From Typha latifolia (taxonomy: Eukaryota > Streptophyta > Magnoliopsida > Poales > Typhaceae): DNA of 64,000 bases. Below the pieces are notes generated by a model. That model was given only the letters and a program-made list of their open reading frames with translations, made no database searches and was not told the origin of the DNA. The stretch covers positions 3,906,001-3,970,000 of the forward strand of contig CM034103.1 in NCBI GenBank assembly GCA_019914945.1, written 5' to 3'. Of the stretch, positions 22,643 through 33,646 are shown piece after piece. Every line of letters starts with the position of its first letter. Position 1 is the first letter of the stretch. The position numbers and the translations under genes are program-made.

Positions 22643-23198
22643 TTAACGATCATCTTTTATGTGTGTTTGTGTGGTGGTTTGAGTGGATAAAGATCGCTTG
22701 GCTTGCGTTGAGAGTAAAGAGGTGGTTTTCCGTTTGCTTGGGGAGAGCAGGTTCAGGGTGGTGCTATCGCCTCCGCCTTCAGCAAGCTTTAGTTTCACAT
22801 ACTCCTCACCTTTGCATGCACGAGGAGGAGAGGAAGGGTTTGTGCACTTAATGCTACTCTTTTTCAGATGTGTTAGATTACCAATGGCTCCAATTGCTTT
22901 AGGATAGCTGGCTGCGTCAATCTCAACTATCAGCAATATGTGGTTGTTAGAAGTGATAGCTTTGGTTTCACGATGTGGTATGGCCTCTACCAGTGTCGCT
23001 GGAACTGATATTAGATTATCGTTCCCTATAGCGCTCCCTCGGGGAGTCTGAATGCATGGTTTGTCCCTCTCAATTGTGGTCCTAGCAAGTGGTGTCTCGA
23101 CATGCACCATTGAATGCTCAATACTTAGGCTGGGATGAGCGGGAGCATTTAATGTTTCAGAGGTTAAAATCAGCTAGGTCGACACATTGGAGAGATTT
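22643..23198 (-). pseudogene. Old LINE ORF1, C-terminal part
   Basis: An open stretch of 155 codons, Thr/Ser/Lys rich, lies directly upstream of the endonuclease start on the minus strand, the place of an ORF1 tail. Upstream it stays in frame through SLSIEHS and TSETLNA into the 18-bp target site of the younger LINE. It then continues on the other side of that insertion (29412 onward) with a single TAG. Confidence 0.7.
23181..23198 (+). repeat. Target-site duplication of the young LINE, left copy
   Basis: GACACATTGGAGAGATTT occurs here and, identically (18/18), at 29394-29411 right after the poly(A) tail. This is the mark of target-primed reverse transcription. Confidence 0.97.
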
Positions 23199-23244
23199 CC
23201 CCTTTAATTAATTAATCTGGCCACAGAAACTTTAGCAGACTAGA

Positions 23245-25239
23245 ATGCATGATTGGCTCTTCCAGCCAATGGAAATGGAGGTGACACCAGCAACAACGGG
23301 AGGAGAAGATGTGCATCAGCGGAGGGCATCATCGTCGAAGGTGTCGGAGCCGGAGGAAATAAACCAGTCCGCAGCGGGCCAAAGAAACCCTAGGGAGGCC
23401 ACCAGAACCTGGGCTTCAGTAGCGGCGGGGAGCAGGTCAGCCCGCGGGAAACCGGGAGCAATACCGGCAGAGATCCTGGCAAAACTACGCGACCAGCTGG
23501 AGGACAGTGTGGTGATCGACCCTGAGGTGCTGGAGGAATGCCGGAACAGATGGAAACTAGCACTCTTCGGTAGATTCCTAGGCAAGGGCCTACCACTGGC
23601 TTGGATGAAATCTATGCTAGCAAAGCTTTGGACAGGGATAGAAGGTTTCTCAGTCTCAGACATGGAGGAGGGATATTATGTCTTCAGATTCGAGAAAGCT
23701 GAAGACTTGGATCATGTGCTGATAAATGGACCATGGACAGTCCAAGGACAAGTTCTTAACCTCATCCCATGGCGAAATAACTTCCGGCCGTCCCCGGAGG
23801 CTTTCACGACAGCTCCGGTATGGATACAGCTGCACAATCTACCGCAGGAATACTGGGAATTGGAGGCACTCATTCTAGTAGCAGCATTCTTTGGCAGGCC
23901 GTTACGAGTGGATGAAACAACTCTAGACCACTCTAGAAGCCGTTTCGCTCGGGTGTGCATCGAGGTAGATCTCAGCAAACCTCTGAAAACAGCGGTATGG
24001 CTAGGTCAAAAGGAAGAAATGGTTGATCAAAGAGTGCAGTATGAAAGCCTCCCCAAATTCTGCTTCGCGTGTGGGAGGATCGGGCATAAGGCTGAAGCGT
24101 GCAGCTTCACGCCTACAGCGCAAGGGAAGGAGTCGCCGGAGACTAAAGACGGCGAGGGAGGAGGTGAACAGCGACGTACTAACCCAAACCGGAAAAAGGA
24201 CGGCAAGGAGGAGGACAGCGGTTATTATGGACCTTGGTGCACTGTCCAAAGGAAGCCGAGATGGCAGGCTACCCAGAGAGGAAAACAACCCAGCTACGCA
24301 TACCATACCACGGTAGGGGATGGGAAAGATCAGGAATCCATGGGTAAGAAGAAAGAAGGGGAGAAAAAGCCAAGAGATCCGTATCAATTCCAACAGGGTT
24401 CCATGGGCCACGGCAAGGAAAGAAGGGTAGGCCAGCAAGGAGATGTTCAGCAGCAGGCCAGGAACAGAAGAAAACCGGAAGCTGGTCTAGGCTCTGGAAG
24501 ACGTCCCCGTCGACCGCAAGAGTACCATACAGACCATGCGTACGCAGTGAAGATGAAGACGGGGGCAGAGGCGCGGCAAGGAGAAGGAAGAGCAAGGATG
24601 GGAGCCTCGTACCAGCGGCCATGCACGTCAGGTGGAGTAGAAATAAAAGATCAACCGGCTGGGCCCACGTCAAGTAAGAAAGCCAGTGATGAGAAGCATA
24701 AGGAAGTACGGGTGGACGAGCCAGAAGGCGACACCGAGGGTGAACAATTAATGCCAGACGTGAGGGTACCGGACGGCAGAGAACACAACCCGACAGGTGT
24801 AGGGGAGGCGAGAGGAAGAACTGCAATGGTCCAAGGGATAACTGTCTTGTTGGGCTCAGGAGTCCAGCGGGCACAATGGTCTGCCTACGTCAAAAAAACG
24901 AAAAGTGCTAGCGGTGAGCGGGGGAACACCAGTGACTATCCGGCTCAATTCGTCCAAGATGGACTGGTCGCAGCGGGTTTCACCCCGACCGCAGTGAAAC
25001 AAACTAAACCACCGGGGAATCATGGAGAAACGGTGGCCAGAGTTAAAAGGTGTCTATTATTGGAAGACCGGGAGGCGGACAGTAAGGAAGGAGATGCCAG
25101 ATACCTGCAGCTTGCCCTGGTGGCAAACAAAGTTAATGAAACTCCCGGGGATGTGGAAATGGAGACGGAGCTAGAAGAGGAGAATACCAACGGAGGCGGA
25201 CATGACATTCCCACCTCCAAGAGAGGCTGGTTGCTCTGA
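23245..25239 (+). CDS. LINE ORF1 protein (DUF4283 plus zinc knuckle), intact
   Basis: This is a 664-residue RNA-binding chaperone-type protein that would coat LINE RNA. Residues ~95-245 form the DUF4283 domain seen in plant LINE ORF1 proteins, with landmarks YYVFRFEKAEDLDHVL, NGPW and PVWIQLHNLPQEYW. A CCHC zinc knuckle CFACGRIGHKAEAC lies at 273-286 with all four metal ligands present. The remaining ~375 residues are Lys/Arg/Gly/Gln rich and probably disordered. The start at 23245 is the first ATG; an in-frame alternative lies nine codons on (MEMEV). No stop interrupts it, unlike ORF2. Confidence 0.9.
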   Translation: MHDWLFQPMEMEVTPATTGGEDVHQRRASSSKVSEPEEINQSAAGQRNPREATRTWASVAAGSRSARGKPGAIPAEILAKLRDQLEDSVVIDPEVLEECRNRWKLALFGRFLGKGLPLAWMKSMLAKLWTGIEGFSVSDMEEGYYVFRFEKAEDLDHVLINGPWTVQGQVLNLIPWRNNFRPSPEAFTTAPVWIQLHNLPQEYWELEALILVAAFFGRPLRVDETTLDHSRSRFARVCIEVDLSKPLKTAVWLGQKEEMVDQRVQYESLPKFCFACGRIGHKAEACSFTPTAQGKESPETKDGEGGGEQRRTNPNRKKDGKEEDSGYYGPWCTVQRKPRWQATQRGKQPSYAYHTTVGDGKDQESMGKKKEGEKKPRDPYQFQQGSMGHGKERRVGQQGDVQQQARNRRKPEAGLGSGRRPRRPQEYHTDHAYAVKMKTGAEARQGEGRARMGASYQRPCTSGGVEIKDQPAGPTSSKKASDEKHKEVRVDEPEGDTEGEQLMPDVRVPDGREHNPTGVGEARGRTAMVQGITVLLGSGVQRAQWSAYVKKTKSASGERGNTSDYPAQFVQDGLVAAGFTPTAVKQTKPPGNHGETVARVKRCLLLEDREADSKEGDARYLQLALVANKVNETPGDVEMETELEEENTNGGGHDIPTSKRGWLL

Positions 25240-25274
25240 CAGGCTGCCGGCCAGCCATCACTTAAGGTTAAACA

Positions 25275-28200
25275 ATGTTAAAAACCTTAGTGTGGAACTG
25301 CAGAGGTGCCCGCAAGAAAGAGGCACTAGATCGTTGTAGAGTCATGATCCGGGACCATAACCTGGAAATGCTAGCCTTGCTAGAAACGCATACCAGCTGG
25401 TTGGAGGCGGAGCAGGTGGCGAAGAAGATTGGAAGAGGATGGGCGTGGTTCGCTATCCCCGCGCAAGGCAGGTCGGGCGGCATCCTGATCCTATGGAAGA
25501 AGGAGCTAGGCTGGGTGGACGTGGCTACCATATCAAGATATGCAGCTCACTTGACCATAACCCTAATGTCGGGACGATCCTGGATTTGGACCATCGTCTA
25601 CGCCAGCACCCTTCTTGAAGGCCAGAAAGATCTCTGGGAGGAGCTGAAGAACATAGCCTGTCTAAACAAGCCGTGGGCGATCATTGGGGACTTCAACGCC
25701 TTCCTGTCCCGCCAGGAGAAGCGGAGCAGTGCTGAAGTCACGCTAGGGCCGAAGGCAAAGGCCTTTGCGAAGTTTGTGGACGAGACGGGGCTGTGCGACT
25801 TAGGGTTTGAAGGCATCCCTTTCACCTGGTGCAACAACCAGCAAGGATCACGACGCATCTGGATCCGGCTTGACAGAGCCCTGGGTAACACGAAATGGGT
25901 AAGCGAACACCCAGACTGCAAAGTTCAGCACCTGGATAGGGGTGCCTCGGACCATGCCCCACTGCTCCTCAAGGTTCCGGCAGCCATGGCAAGGATCAAG
26001 CGACCATTCCGGTTCGAGCTCCTCTGGATGGAGTATGAGGAGTGCCAGAACATTGTAAAGGAAACCTGGGCGAGGCACGCCGGGGGCAATCCAATGCATG
26101 CGTTCTCCCACCGGCTGAGTGTTTTGAGAAAAACCTTGAGCACCTGGAACCGTGAGGCGGTCGGAAGTGTGGAAAGGCGGCTTTCGGACACAAACACCAA
26201 ACTGGCAGACCTAGAAGAGCTAGATGCCAACGGCCAGCTGCCGGAGGAGGGCATGCAGAGGCTGAGAAGCCTATACAACTGCAAAATAGCCCTTAACAGA
26301 CAACTTAATATCAAATGGTTGCAGAGATCTCGGCTTAGGTGGACGGAGGACGGGGATCGCAACACAAAATTCTTCCATATCTCGGCAACAATCAGAAGAA
26401 AGCGTAACAAGATCTCTGGCATCCTGGACGGCGAGGACAGATGGGTGCAGGCGCCGGAGGAAGTGAACCAAATCTTTACAGCATTCTACCAAAGCCTATG
26501 GGCGGAAGTTGATGTGCCTGACGGTAGGAGAGCTGAATGGCCCTCCCTACCCGAAATTTTGAGCGAGGAAGCGGTGGCCCTAGAGCTGCCAGTGACGGCG
26601 GAGGAGATAAAGGAAGCGGTTTGGAGCCTACCGAGAGGAAAGGCCCCGGGCCCGGATGGGATGCAAGCGGAAGTCTATACTCAGTACTGGGACACCATGG
26701 GCGGTGGTCTCTGCCAAGCAGTAGGTCATTTTTTTAGCAGTGCAAGAATGCCGCAAGCTTGGGGTGACACCTTCATAACCCTGATCCCGAAGAAGGAGCT
26801 CCCGATGAAGGTGGCGGACTTCAGACCCATTGCACTGTGCAATGTCATCTACAAAGTAATAGCGAAGATCATGGTAAGCCGCCTAAAGAAGATGCTGGCC
26901 AACATCATCGGCCCGGAGCAAGCGGCTTTTGTGGCGGGCCGAAGCATCGAGGATAATACGCGGCAGCAGCCAGAGGTGGCTCACTCAATGGTGAATGACA
27001 AGGGAGGAAACCCTATTATGATGATCAAATTGGATATGGAGAAGGCGTATGACCGGGTTAGCTAGCAGGCGGTGACCGGCGTGCTTCAGCAGATGGGGTT
27101 CCCCCCTCGGTGGTGCAACTGGGTGCAGGCATGTATTGCTTCCCCAAGGTTCGCCTTGCTGATCAACGGGTGTCCGATAAATGGATCATGCCCCGTAGCG
27201 GCCTCAGACAAGGAGATCCGCTATCTCCCTACCTCTTCATCATCGTCACGCAAGTTCTATCGAGGATCATTAACGAGAAGGTAGATCGAGGCCTGCTGAG
27301 CGGCTATCGGGTCAGAGATGTGCACCTGTCACACCTGCTCTATGCAGATGACCTGCTGCTCATGGCGGAAGCTTCTGCGACAAATGCCAGCAGCATTCAA
27401 GATAGCCTGAGCCGGTATGAACTCATCACCAATCAGAGGGTTAACTACAGCAAATCTGAGCTGTACCTGCCAAGCAGGATCGGAGCAGATGAAGGCAAAC
27501 AGCTTAGCGTCCAACTAGGCTTGCAGGTGGCAGGCATGCCATTCAAATACCTAGGGGTGCTTATCTCGGGCCGAAGGGTGAAGGTGAAGGAGCAGCAGGA
27601 GCTGGTGGAGCGAATCGGCAAATGGCTAGCTGGCTGGAAAGGGTCGCTCCTCTCTCAAGCCGGCAAGCTAACCCTGATCAACGCCGCGCTGCTCGCGATC
27701 CCGGCTTACTGGCTGGGAAGCACGTGGGTGCCGGACGGGGTTCTGGAGGAGATAACCAAAAAAGCTCGCAACTTTCTGTGGAAGAATAACGATGGCCACG
27801 GCCTCCACTTGATGAACTGGGAACAGGTGACTATGGCGAAGCGGCAGGGTGGACTGGGTGTCCGGCGCCTAAAAGAGGTTCGAACCGCGCATCTGGGCAA
27901 GCTGGTTTTCAAAATGTTGAACAGGGAGCCGGCGCCTTGGATCAGAATCATGCAGGCTACGTATGGGATGCTGCACCCGTGGGTGACCACGAAGAGCAAA
28001 AATCCATCATGGATGTGGAGGGCGCTAACAAAAACCGCCAAGCAGCTCAGAACGGGCTGCAGAGTGCTGATAGGGAACGGTAGAACCACGAGCGCCGCTT
28101 ACGACCCCTGGCTACACGAGATCCCGTGGTGCAGGCAGCCAAGGGAATGGGCGAACGCAGTCATGGAAGAAAATCTGCGCGTGGTAGATATCACCAAAGG

Positions 28201-29358
28201 CAGGCAATGGACTACGGCGAGACTAACTAGGGAAGCCGAAATTGAGCTGGCTTACAAAATAGCAACGTTCCCCATGGGTGCCGCCACCAGTGAGGACAGA
28301 TGGATCTGGTGGCCGCACCCAAGGGGAACCCCAACGGTTAAAGCCATATACTACTCTCTTCTTCCTCAGAGTGACCACCACTGGGAAGGGTGGAGAAACC
28401 TTTGGCGGCTCCCGGTCGCCCCGCGGATCAGAGTCTTCTGCTGGAAACTTCTGTGGGGTAGGCTACCGACAAGTGCTTACCTCCACTATATCCATGTGGG
28501 TGCCGAGGAACGCTGCGCAATGTGCGGGTTGTTTCCGAAAACGATCGACCATCTCATGTTTACGTGTAGATACAGTCGAGAGGTGTGGGAGATACTGCAT
28601 TCCAGTGAAGGGGTGGAGACAGAGTTGATAGACCAAGACTGGATCATGAGAGAGTGGTGTAAAACCAAAGAGATTGATCGCCGGATCAAAGGGAAGATTG
28701 CATGCACGCTGTGGGCACTATGGAAATGTAGAAACGAAGTGGTGTTTAGAGGGAAGAGGATGGAGGAGCTAGCAGTGGTCCGATCTGCCGTCGCGATGGC
28801 GGAGGAGTATGGGCTCAAGACAAAAGAGAAGACTGTGAAGACTAGGAGGAGGAGGAAGAGATGGGAACCACCGGACCCGGGGTGGACTAAAGCCAACACC
28901 GACGGATCATTCAAGCCCGGCGCACAGCAAGGAGGTGCAGCGACAATCCTCCGAAATGCTGAAGGGGAGCTAGTCCAGGCGGCATGGGAGCCGTGCCCGG
29001 GCAACTCGGCGCTGCAAACCGAGCTCTGGGCCATCAGAATGGCCCTGCGGATGGCGAGCAAAGAAAGCGGGTTAGTGATAGAAACGGACCGCTCGGACGC
29101 CATCGATGCATGCAGTGGACCACCGTCCATGGCGAGTCCATAACTGGCGCAGGAGTGCGCGGAGATAGCAAAAGAATTTTTGGAAGTTAGGCTTGCCCAC
29201 GTAGGGAGGGAAGCCAACGCAGTGGCAGACTGGGCAGCAGCGAAGGCGGGGGTGGCCTCTGGCTACTGCTACACAGAGCGGCTAAGCCAGGTTCCATCTG
29301 AGCTTTGTAATCTTCTAATTGTCGACGCGGCAACGTCTCGACCGTCTATTAATATATA
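25275..29358 (+). pseudogene. LINE ORF2 (endonuclease-RT-zf-RVT-RNase H) with three lesions
   Basis: Endonuclease landmarks are WNCRG, LLETH, GDFNA (~25690), DRAL and SDHAP (~25950). The reverse transcriptase has GKAPGPDG (~26640), DFRPIALCNVIYK and KLDMEKAYDRVS. After the breaks come GLRQGDPLSPYLF and the catalytic YADD (~27345). zf-RVT lies at about 28430-28590, and RNase H begins at NTDGS (~28893) and ends with HVGREANAVADWAA (~29210). The lesions are TAG at 27063-27065 where a Trp codon is expected, a frameshift between about 27165 and 27205, and TAA at 29141-29143. About 1360 residues would be normal. Only the endonuclease and front of the RT remain translatable from the first ATG. Confidence 0.93.
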
Positions 29359-29393
29359 GCTGGTCACAGCTCTTTGGCTTTCAAAAAAAAAAA

Positions 29394-29411
29394 GACACAT
29401 TGGAGAGATTT
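29394..29411 (+). repeat. Target-site duplication of the young LINE, right copy
   Basis: The identical 18-base partner of 23181-23198, immediately following the A-run at 29383-29393. Confidence 0.97.
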
Positions 29412-29906
29412 GATGTGACCACATGATTAGCCTCATCCAAGTCACCATGGGAGTGGAGTGGATTGATGGGAGACAAATCCACCCTCATCATGGATAGCCG
29501 CCAAGGTCCTAGCGTTGGCCTCCCTTAGCTACCAAAGTCGGCATGCTCTAGCGACTTTTGATTAGCTCCCGTGTTTGCAAATTTAGGCTTCAAAAGGTCC
29601 ATGAGCTTGCTTTGAATGTGTTCAAAATACTCTGTTTTTATTTTTGTTTCCGGTGATCCTCTTTGGGTGCATTCCCCTTAATCATGCCCCACTCTTTCGC
29701 AAAAAAAGGCAGTGTCGGGGAGCCTCTCTTATTTCACTTGTATATCAAGAGTGGTTGTGTTTGACAAAGAGACTACGAGAGAGTTGACTAGTGGTTTCAG
29801 GATGTCAATTTTGCTCCTTGATTGTATAAACCTACACTACGATGAGTCCAGAGCTTTAGAGGTAATCGGGATGCCTATTCTCTCAACTAAGCTTCCTTAT
29901 TGCGGT
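29412..29906 (-). pseudogene. Old LINE ORF1, middle segment with degenerate zinc knuckle
   Basis: Minus-strand translation near 29650-29730 gives ERLPDTAFFCERVGHD, a stop, then GEC. This is the YExLPxFCxxCGxIGHxxxxC zinc-knuckle block of LINE ORF1 with damage. It lies between the young LINE and the SIRE element, and its frame continues into both neighbouring old-LINE segments. It is one exon-free ORF split by later insertions. Confidence 0.8.
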
Positions 29907-30832
29907 TTGAAAAACCCTAGACACAAGTATGTATCTAAATACTAGGCAATAATATCACTCGTTCGCTTAAGTAAAAAGTCCGTAGAAATATTAAGAACGA
30001 AAGCAGAGATGAACGCCAAGATTTTAACGTGGAAAAACCCAAATGGGAAAACACCACGGATCCAAACTCGGATCAAAACCAATTACTAGAATAGTAGCAG
30101 TTACAAGACTGACTCACAAAACAACCCGTCGATCCAAACGACTTTGTTCTTCTCAGTCTCACTCGCTAGAACCCACGATTCATTGCTTCTCGTGATTGAA
30201 ATCCAACCTTAGTAATCCTCGAGATTGATCTTTCGTCTAGATAACCCTTAAGACGAAAGATTAACTTTTTAATGATGAGTGGAACCTTGTTAGTTGAAGA
30301 ACCGATGTAGCCTCAAGAAGTCTCCTTCAATAATGCTTCTTCAACCACCCTAGAGATAGAGCATCACAATCCTTATATATGATCTCCAAGATAGAGCCAA
30401 ATCTAAGTCTTATCTGTACTCACGAAAGTCCAATTTTATCAAACTTCGTTGATGCGTTCGAACACGGCCCGAGTGCGTTCGAACGCGACAACTTGAATTC
30501 TTTAGGTTGCGTTCGAACGCGTTTGTGAACGCAGCTCTCGGTTTGTGTGAACGTAGTACCCGCATTCGAACGCGTTTGTAAACGCGGCTCTCTGTCTGTG
30601 TGAACGCAGTACCCACGTTCGAACGCGTTTGTGAATGCAGCTCTCTATCTGTGTGAACACAGTTTTCGCGTTCGAACGCATTTGTGAACACGGTGTGAAC
30701 TCAACGGCTTTTCTCCAATAATCTTGCAATTCTTCAAACCAAAGATATTCTAGACTTGTGTAAAGCTCATATACATGAAAAAATACACTTAGAATATTTT
30801 GTATACAATTGCCAACAAATAAAAACCTAACA
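29907..30832 (-). repeat. 3' LTR of SIRE element (926 bp)
   Basis: On the plus strand it runs from TGAAAAACCC to CCTAACA, so as transcribed it starts TGTTAGG and ends TTTTTCA. It is 71 bp shorter than the 5' LTR because of lost copies of GTTCGAAC-containing units near 30450-30490. Otherwise the two LTRs are very similar. Confidence 0.95.
30470..30700. repeat. 54-bp tandem units with GCGTTCGAACGC in the 3' LTR
   Basis: Four units of about 54 bp, each with GCGTTCGAACGCGTTTGTGAA and a CTCTCGGTYTGTGTGAAC-like part. Since 54 is a multiple of three, open frames appear on both strands. They are not genes. Confidence 0.85.
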
Positions 30833-30848
30833 ATCTCCCCCTTTGGCA
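30833..30848 (-). other. Polypurine tract of SIRE element
   Basis: The minus strand reads CCAAAGGGGGAGAT and abuts the 3' LTR. This is the plus-strand primer site and matches the usual SIRE sequence. Confidence 0.9.
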
Positions 30849-31290
30849 ATTTGTGACAAAACACCTAGGTTACAAGATATTACAAAGACTTCAAATTGAG
30901 CAATTAACAAGTCTAGAATATTTTGCACATCAATCCCTACAAATAAACATATACCAATCCAAGATCAAGTGAAAATAACTTGAAATGAATAAACAATCCA
31001 AACACAAGTTATCAATGGAGCATAAGTTCAAAAGTACTTAAAGAGACAAAGTTCACAATTACTCCAAGCAAATTTATAAGCAATGTTAGAAAGACAGAAA
31101 GACTCTAAAGACTCTAATAAACGCCCCCTATTCTCATACTCCCCCTACACACTTAGACATCTAGACACTCTCCCCCTTTTTGCCACAAATGCCAAAGACT
31201 AGGAACTCGGAGGAAACTGATGCTGAAGAATCATCAACACAGAGTCAAGTATAGTCCCCTAACGAGCTTGCTCAGCTCGTAAATCATTCA

Positions 31291-32273
31291 CTACCGAATG
31301 GAGATCCTGCACTTGAGTACTAAGCTGATCGAAATGGTCAGAGTACTATAGTAACTCCCCCTCAGAGTGAGATGTGTCACCGTCAGAGCTATCATCAGAA
31401 CTGTCGAGGTGCGATGAGCGACCAGCGGCGGAAGAGGACGGCTTGAGAGGAGACTACTGGTTGTGAGCTTGACTCCGCTTAAGAGTAATCCGATCCAATG
31501 ATTTGTGCGAAGTAAGGGAAGGTTCCGAAGCATCCACACGCACCCCACTCTGAGTGCACAAATTTATAATAAAAATGCCAAACGGTAACCCCTCACGAGG
31601 TGCTTCTTTCTGTGCAGCTGTGAGAATCGAATCATAAATCACCGCAGCCAAATCAACAGAGACTCCAGATAACATTGCATGCATGAAGAAGGAATGCATG
31701 ATCCAGACTAATACTTGAATGTCGAGTCTTGGGGGTGACGTTGTACAAACAAAACAGGTGAAGCATGCGAGCCACGGACGTTAGCTTCGCATGCGGCATC
31801 ATGTTTCCCTTCCAACGTTCCCCTTTGATCAGTACAGTGCCAGCATATTCATCGGCATCAGGAAGTGGAGCAGACGTTAAGTACTGAAACTCACCATCAG
31901 GAAGACGAAGTTCAGCGCGAATAACATCTGAGTCCAAGTATACAGACACCCCACGAATAGTAGAACGTATACAGCGGTCTAAAACCGTGACATTACTAAA
32001 AAATTCCCGAACAACTTCCACATAAGCAGTCCCGCTCATCCCACACATTGATAACCATCCTCGCTTAGTAAATATCTGTTCTATCCCCAAAGAAAAATCG
32101 GAAATGACCACGGGTCGTTCACAGATAACAGGACGGGTGCCAAAATTATGTTTGTAACGCCCCGCAGTTGTAGATGTCGAAAACTTGGGAGCCAAAGTAG
32201 GTGAGGAAGGCGGCCTAGGTTTCTTGAAAATTGCAGCTTTTCTAGGCATTCTTGAGAAAGAAATAAGATTCAA
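31291..32273 (-). pseudogene. SIRE env-position ORF (putative plant transposon protein domain)
   Basis: It lies between pol and the 3' LTR on the same strand. It begins near 32248 with MPRKAAIFKKPRPPSSP and runs through GWLSMCGMSGTAYVEVVREF, YLDSDVIRAELRLPDGE and KLTSVARMLHLFCLYNV. This layout resembles the 'putative plant transposon protein' domain found in SIRE-like elements and many plant genome predictions. A frameshift near 31700 moves the reading to the next frame (SLDHAFLLHAMLSGVSVDLA). No convincing signal peptide or membrane span is seen, so an envelope role is not supported by sequence. The function is unknown. Confidence 0.6.
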
Positions 32274-32279
32274 GATTCA

Positions 32280-33640
32280 ATACATGCCCAAAGCAAACAA
32301 AAAGATAGCAAGAAATAAAAAAAAATTAAGAAACCATGAAGGCCCTAAATGAAATCCATCATCCACTTGAAAACACTAAGATATCACATTCAATCACACA
32401 AGAAACATTAAGATAGTAACTTTGACGTGATCAAAACTAAAAAATGTAGGAAATCAATCAAGATCAAGAGACTTAATTGAATAAAAAATAGGAAAATTGA
32501 TGGATGATCATACCTCGCAAAAGTAAAGAAAAACTAAGAAATTCGGCCGAAAGATGCTATATCCGGAGGAGAACGACCCTTTAAAAGGGTTTGTAGTGAG
32601 AAATTTGATGAAAAATACCAAGATCTTGAAGATTTGAGAGGGAGATAATGAAAGGTTTTTAGGATTTGGAAGATGAAAGATGAAAACCCTTGTGTTCAGA
32701 CATAATATATAAAGAATCCTCGAGTGCGTTCGAACGCACCAGTCTGCGCGTTCGAACGCGCCAGTCACCGCGTTCGAACTCAAAAATTTGCGTTCGAACG
32801 CCCTTTTATTTTAAGTAAAAAATCTAAGAAAAAATCAAAAAAATCTTTTTGAAGATGCACCTTTAAAAATTCAAAATAAATTCAAGACATAGAATATGAC
32901 AATAGAATGAAATAAGTCATACACAGATCAATCAAATCATCAAAAGCATATTATAATCAATTCTAATGCATCACTTAAAATTAAATTAATCTTGATTGAT
33001 CATAACAATATACATATGCAAGGTGAGCATAGATAACATGAAACATTCTTCTTAAATAAACTTTCTTATTTAAACAATGATACAACACAGTAGTCAAACC
33101 GACTTAGTATTTAAATTTGCACTTTTCGACTTATTCTCCATAACCGAACAGGAATTTTTTCTTGTATTTTTTTATACATAAACCATATAGGTGCAATGAT
33201 AGCTTTCACACATGAGTAAGTAACAATTTTCTTGTACTACATATCAAACAATGTGCAAGAAGATATTCACAAACATCAAAAAATTTTATTTAATTTGCAA
33301 GCAATGTACTAAGTCAAACTGGACTCTAAACAAGATGTCTTTCACACAAACTCATTGTAGCCCTTTTCATTGATCTTTTATGAACACATTTGTGGTGACT
33401 AAGCATGAGGTCAAACTGTGCAAATCAACGTTAATAGTGAGCTATTTAAAAAAAATTCATGATGTCATGCTCACACAAGAATATACACACGTTATAAGTG
33501 CATTAAATTTAGTTTAATTATCAGAGAAGTCGAGAGAGTGAACAAATCAGAAATGATACAATATACTACAAGATGACAAAATTGACTATCATAACTCATA
33601 ATCAACAGAAAAATCATATTTATATGTCAAGAGTATATTA
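32280..33640. other. Non-coding spacer between pol and env-position ORF
   Basis: AT-rich DNA without recognisable coding sequence. At 32725-32805 it contains four GTTCGAAC boxes like those of the LTRs. It may act as leader or regulatory DNA for the downstream ORF; this is only a guess. Confidence 0.6.
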
Positions 33641-33646
33641 TTGAAT

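Larger units (their letters stand above)
20540..23198 (-). mobile_element. Old LINE (L1/RTE-like), 3' segment, heavily deleted
   Basis: On the minus strand this reads in order: ORF1 C-terminus (23180-22643), endonuclease pieces (22640-21932), a short RT piece (21741-21556), the zf-RVT region (21500-21181) and an RNase H-like tail (21115-20620). This is the normal gene order of a plant L1-type LINE, but most of the RT is deleted. It continues at 29394 and again at 38864 once two later insertions are removed. The 3' end is unclear. Confidence 0.8.
23199..29393 (+). mobile_element. Young L1-type LINE, near full length, 6195 bp
   Basis: It is bounded by perfect 18-bp duplications and ends in an 11-A tail (29383-29393). 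It carries ORF1 (23245-25239) and ORF2 (25275-29358). GC content is clearly higher than in the surrounding DNA. The 5' UTR is only about 46 nt, so the copy may be slightly 5' truncated or the family may have a short leader. It inserted into an older LINE on the opposite strand. ORF2 lesions mean it cannot move unaided. Confidence 0.95.

Noticed and set aside
23316..24874. Long antisense ORFs across the young LINE ORF1 (and 28486-29217 across ORF2)
   Set aside because: They are shadows of GC-rich coding sequence on the plus strand and lack recognisable domains.
30410..30864. Open frames with repeated Arg-Ser-Asn/Ala-Phe-Glu-Arg motifs (also 38339-38669, 53651-53998)
   Set aside because: They follow from 54-bp tandem DNA units inside LTRs, open on both strands because 54 is a multiple of three. 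There is no start context or protein family.
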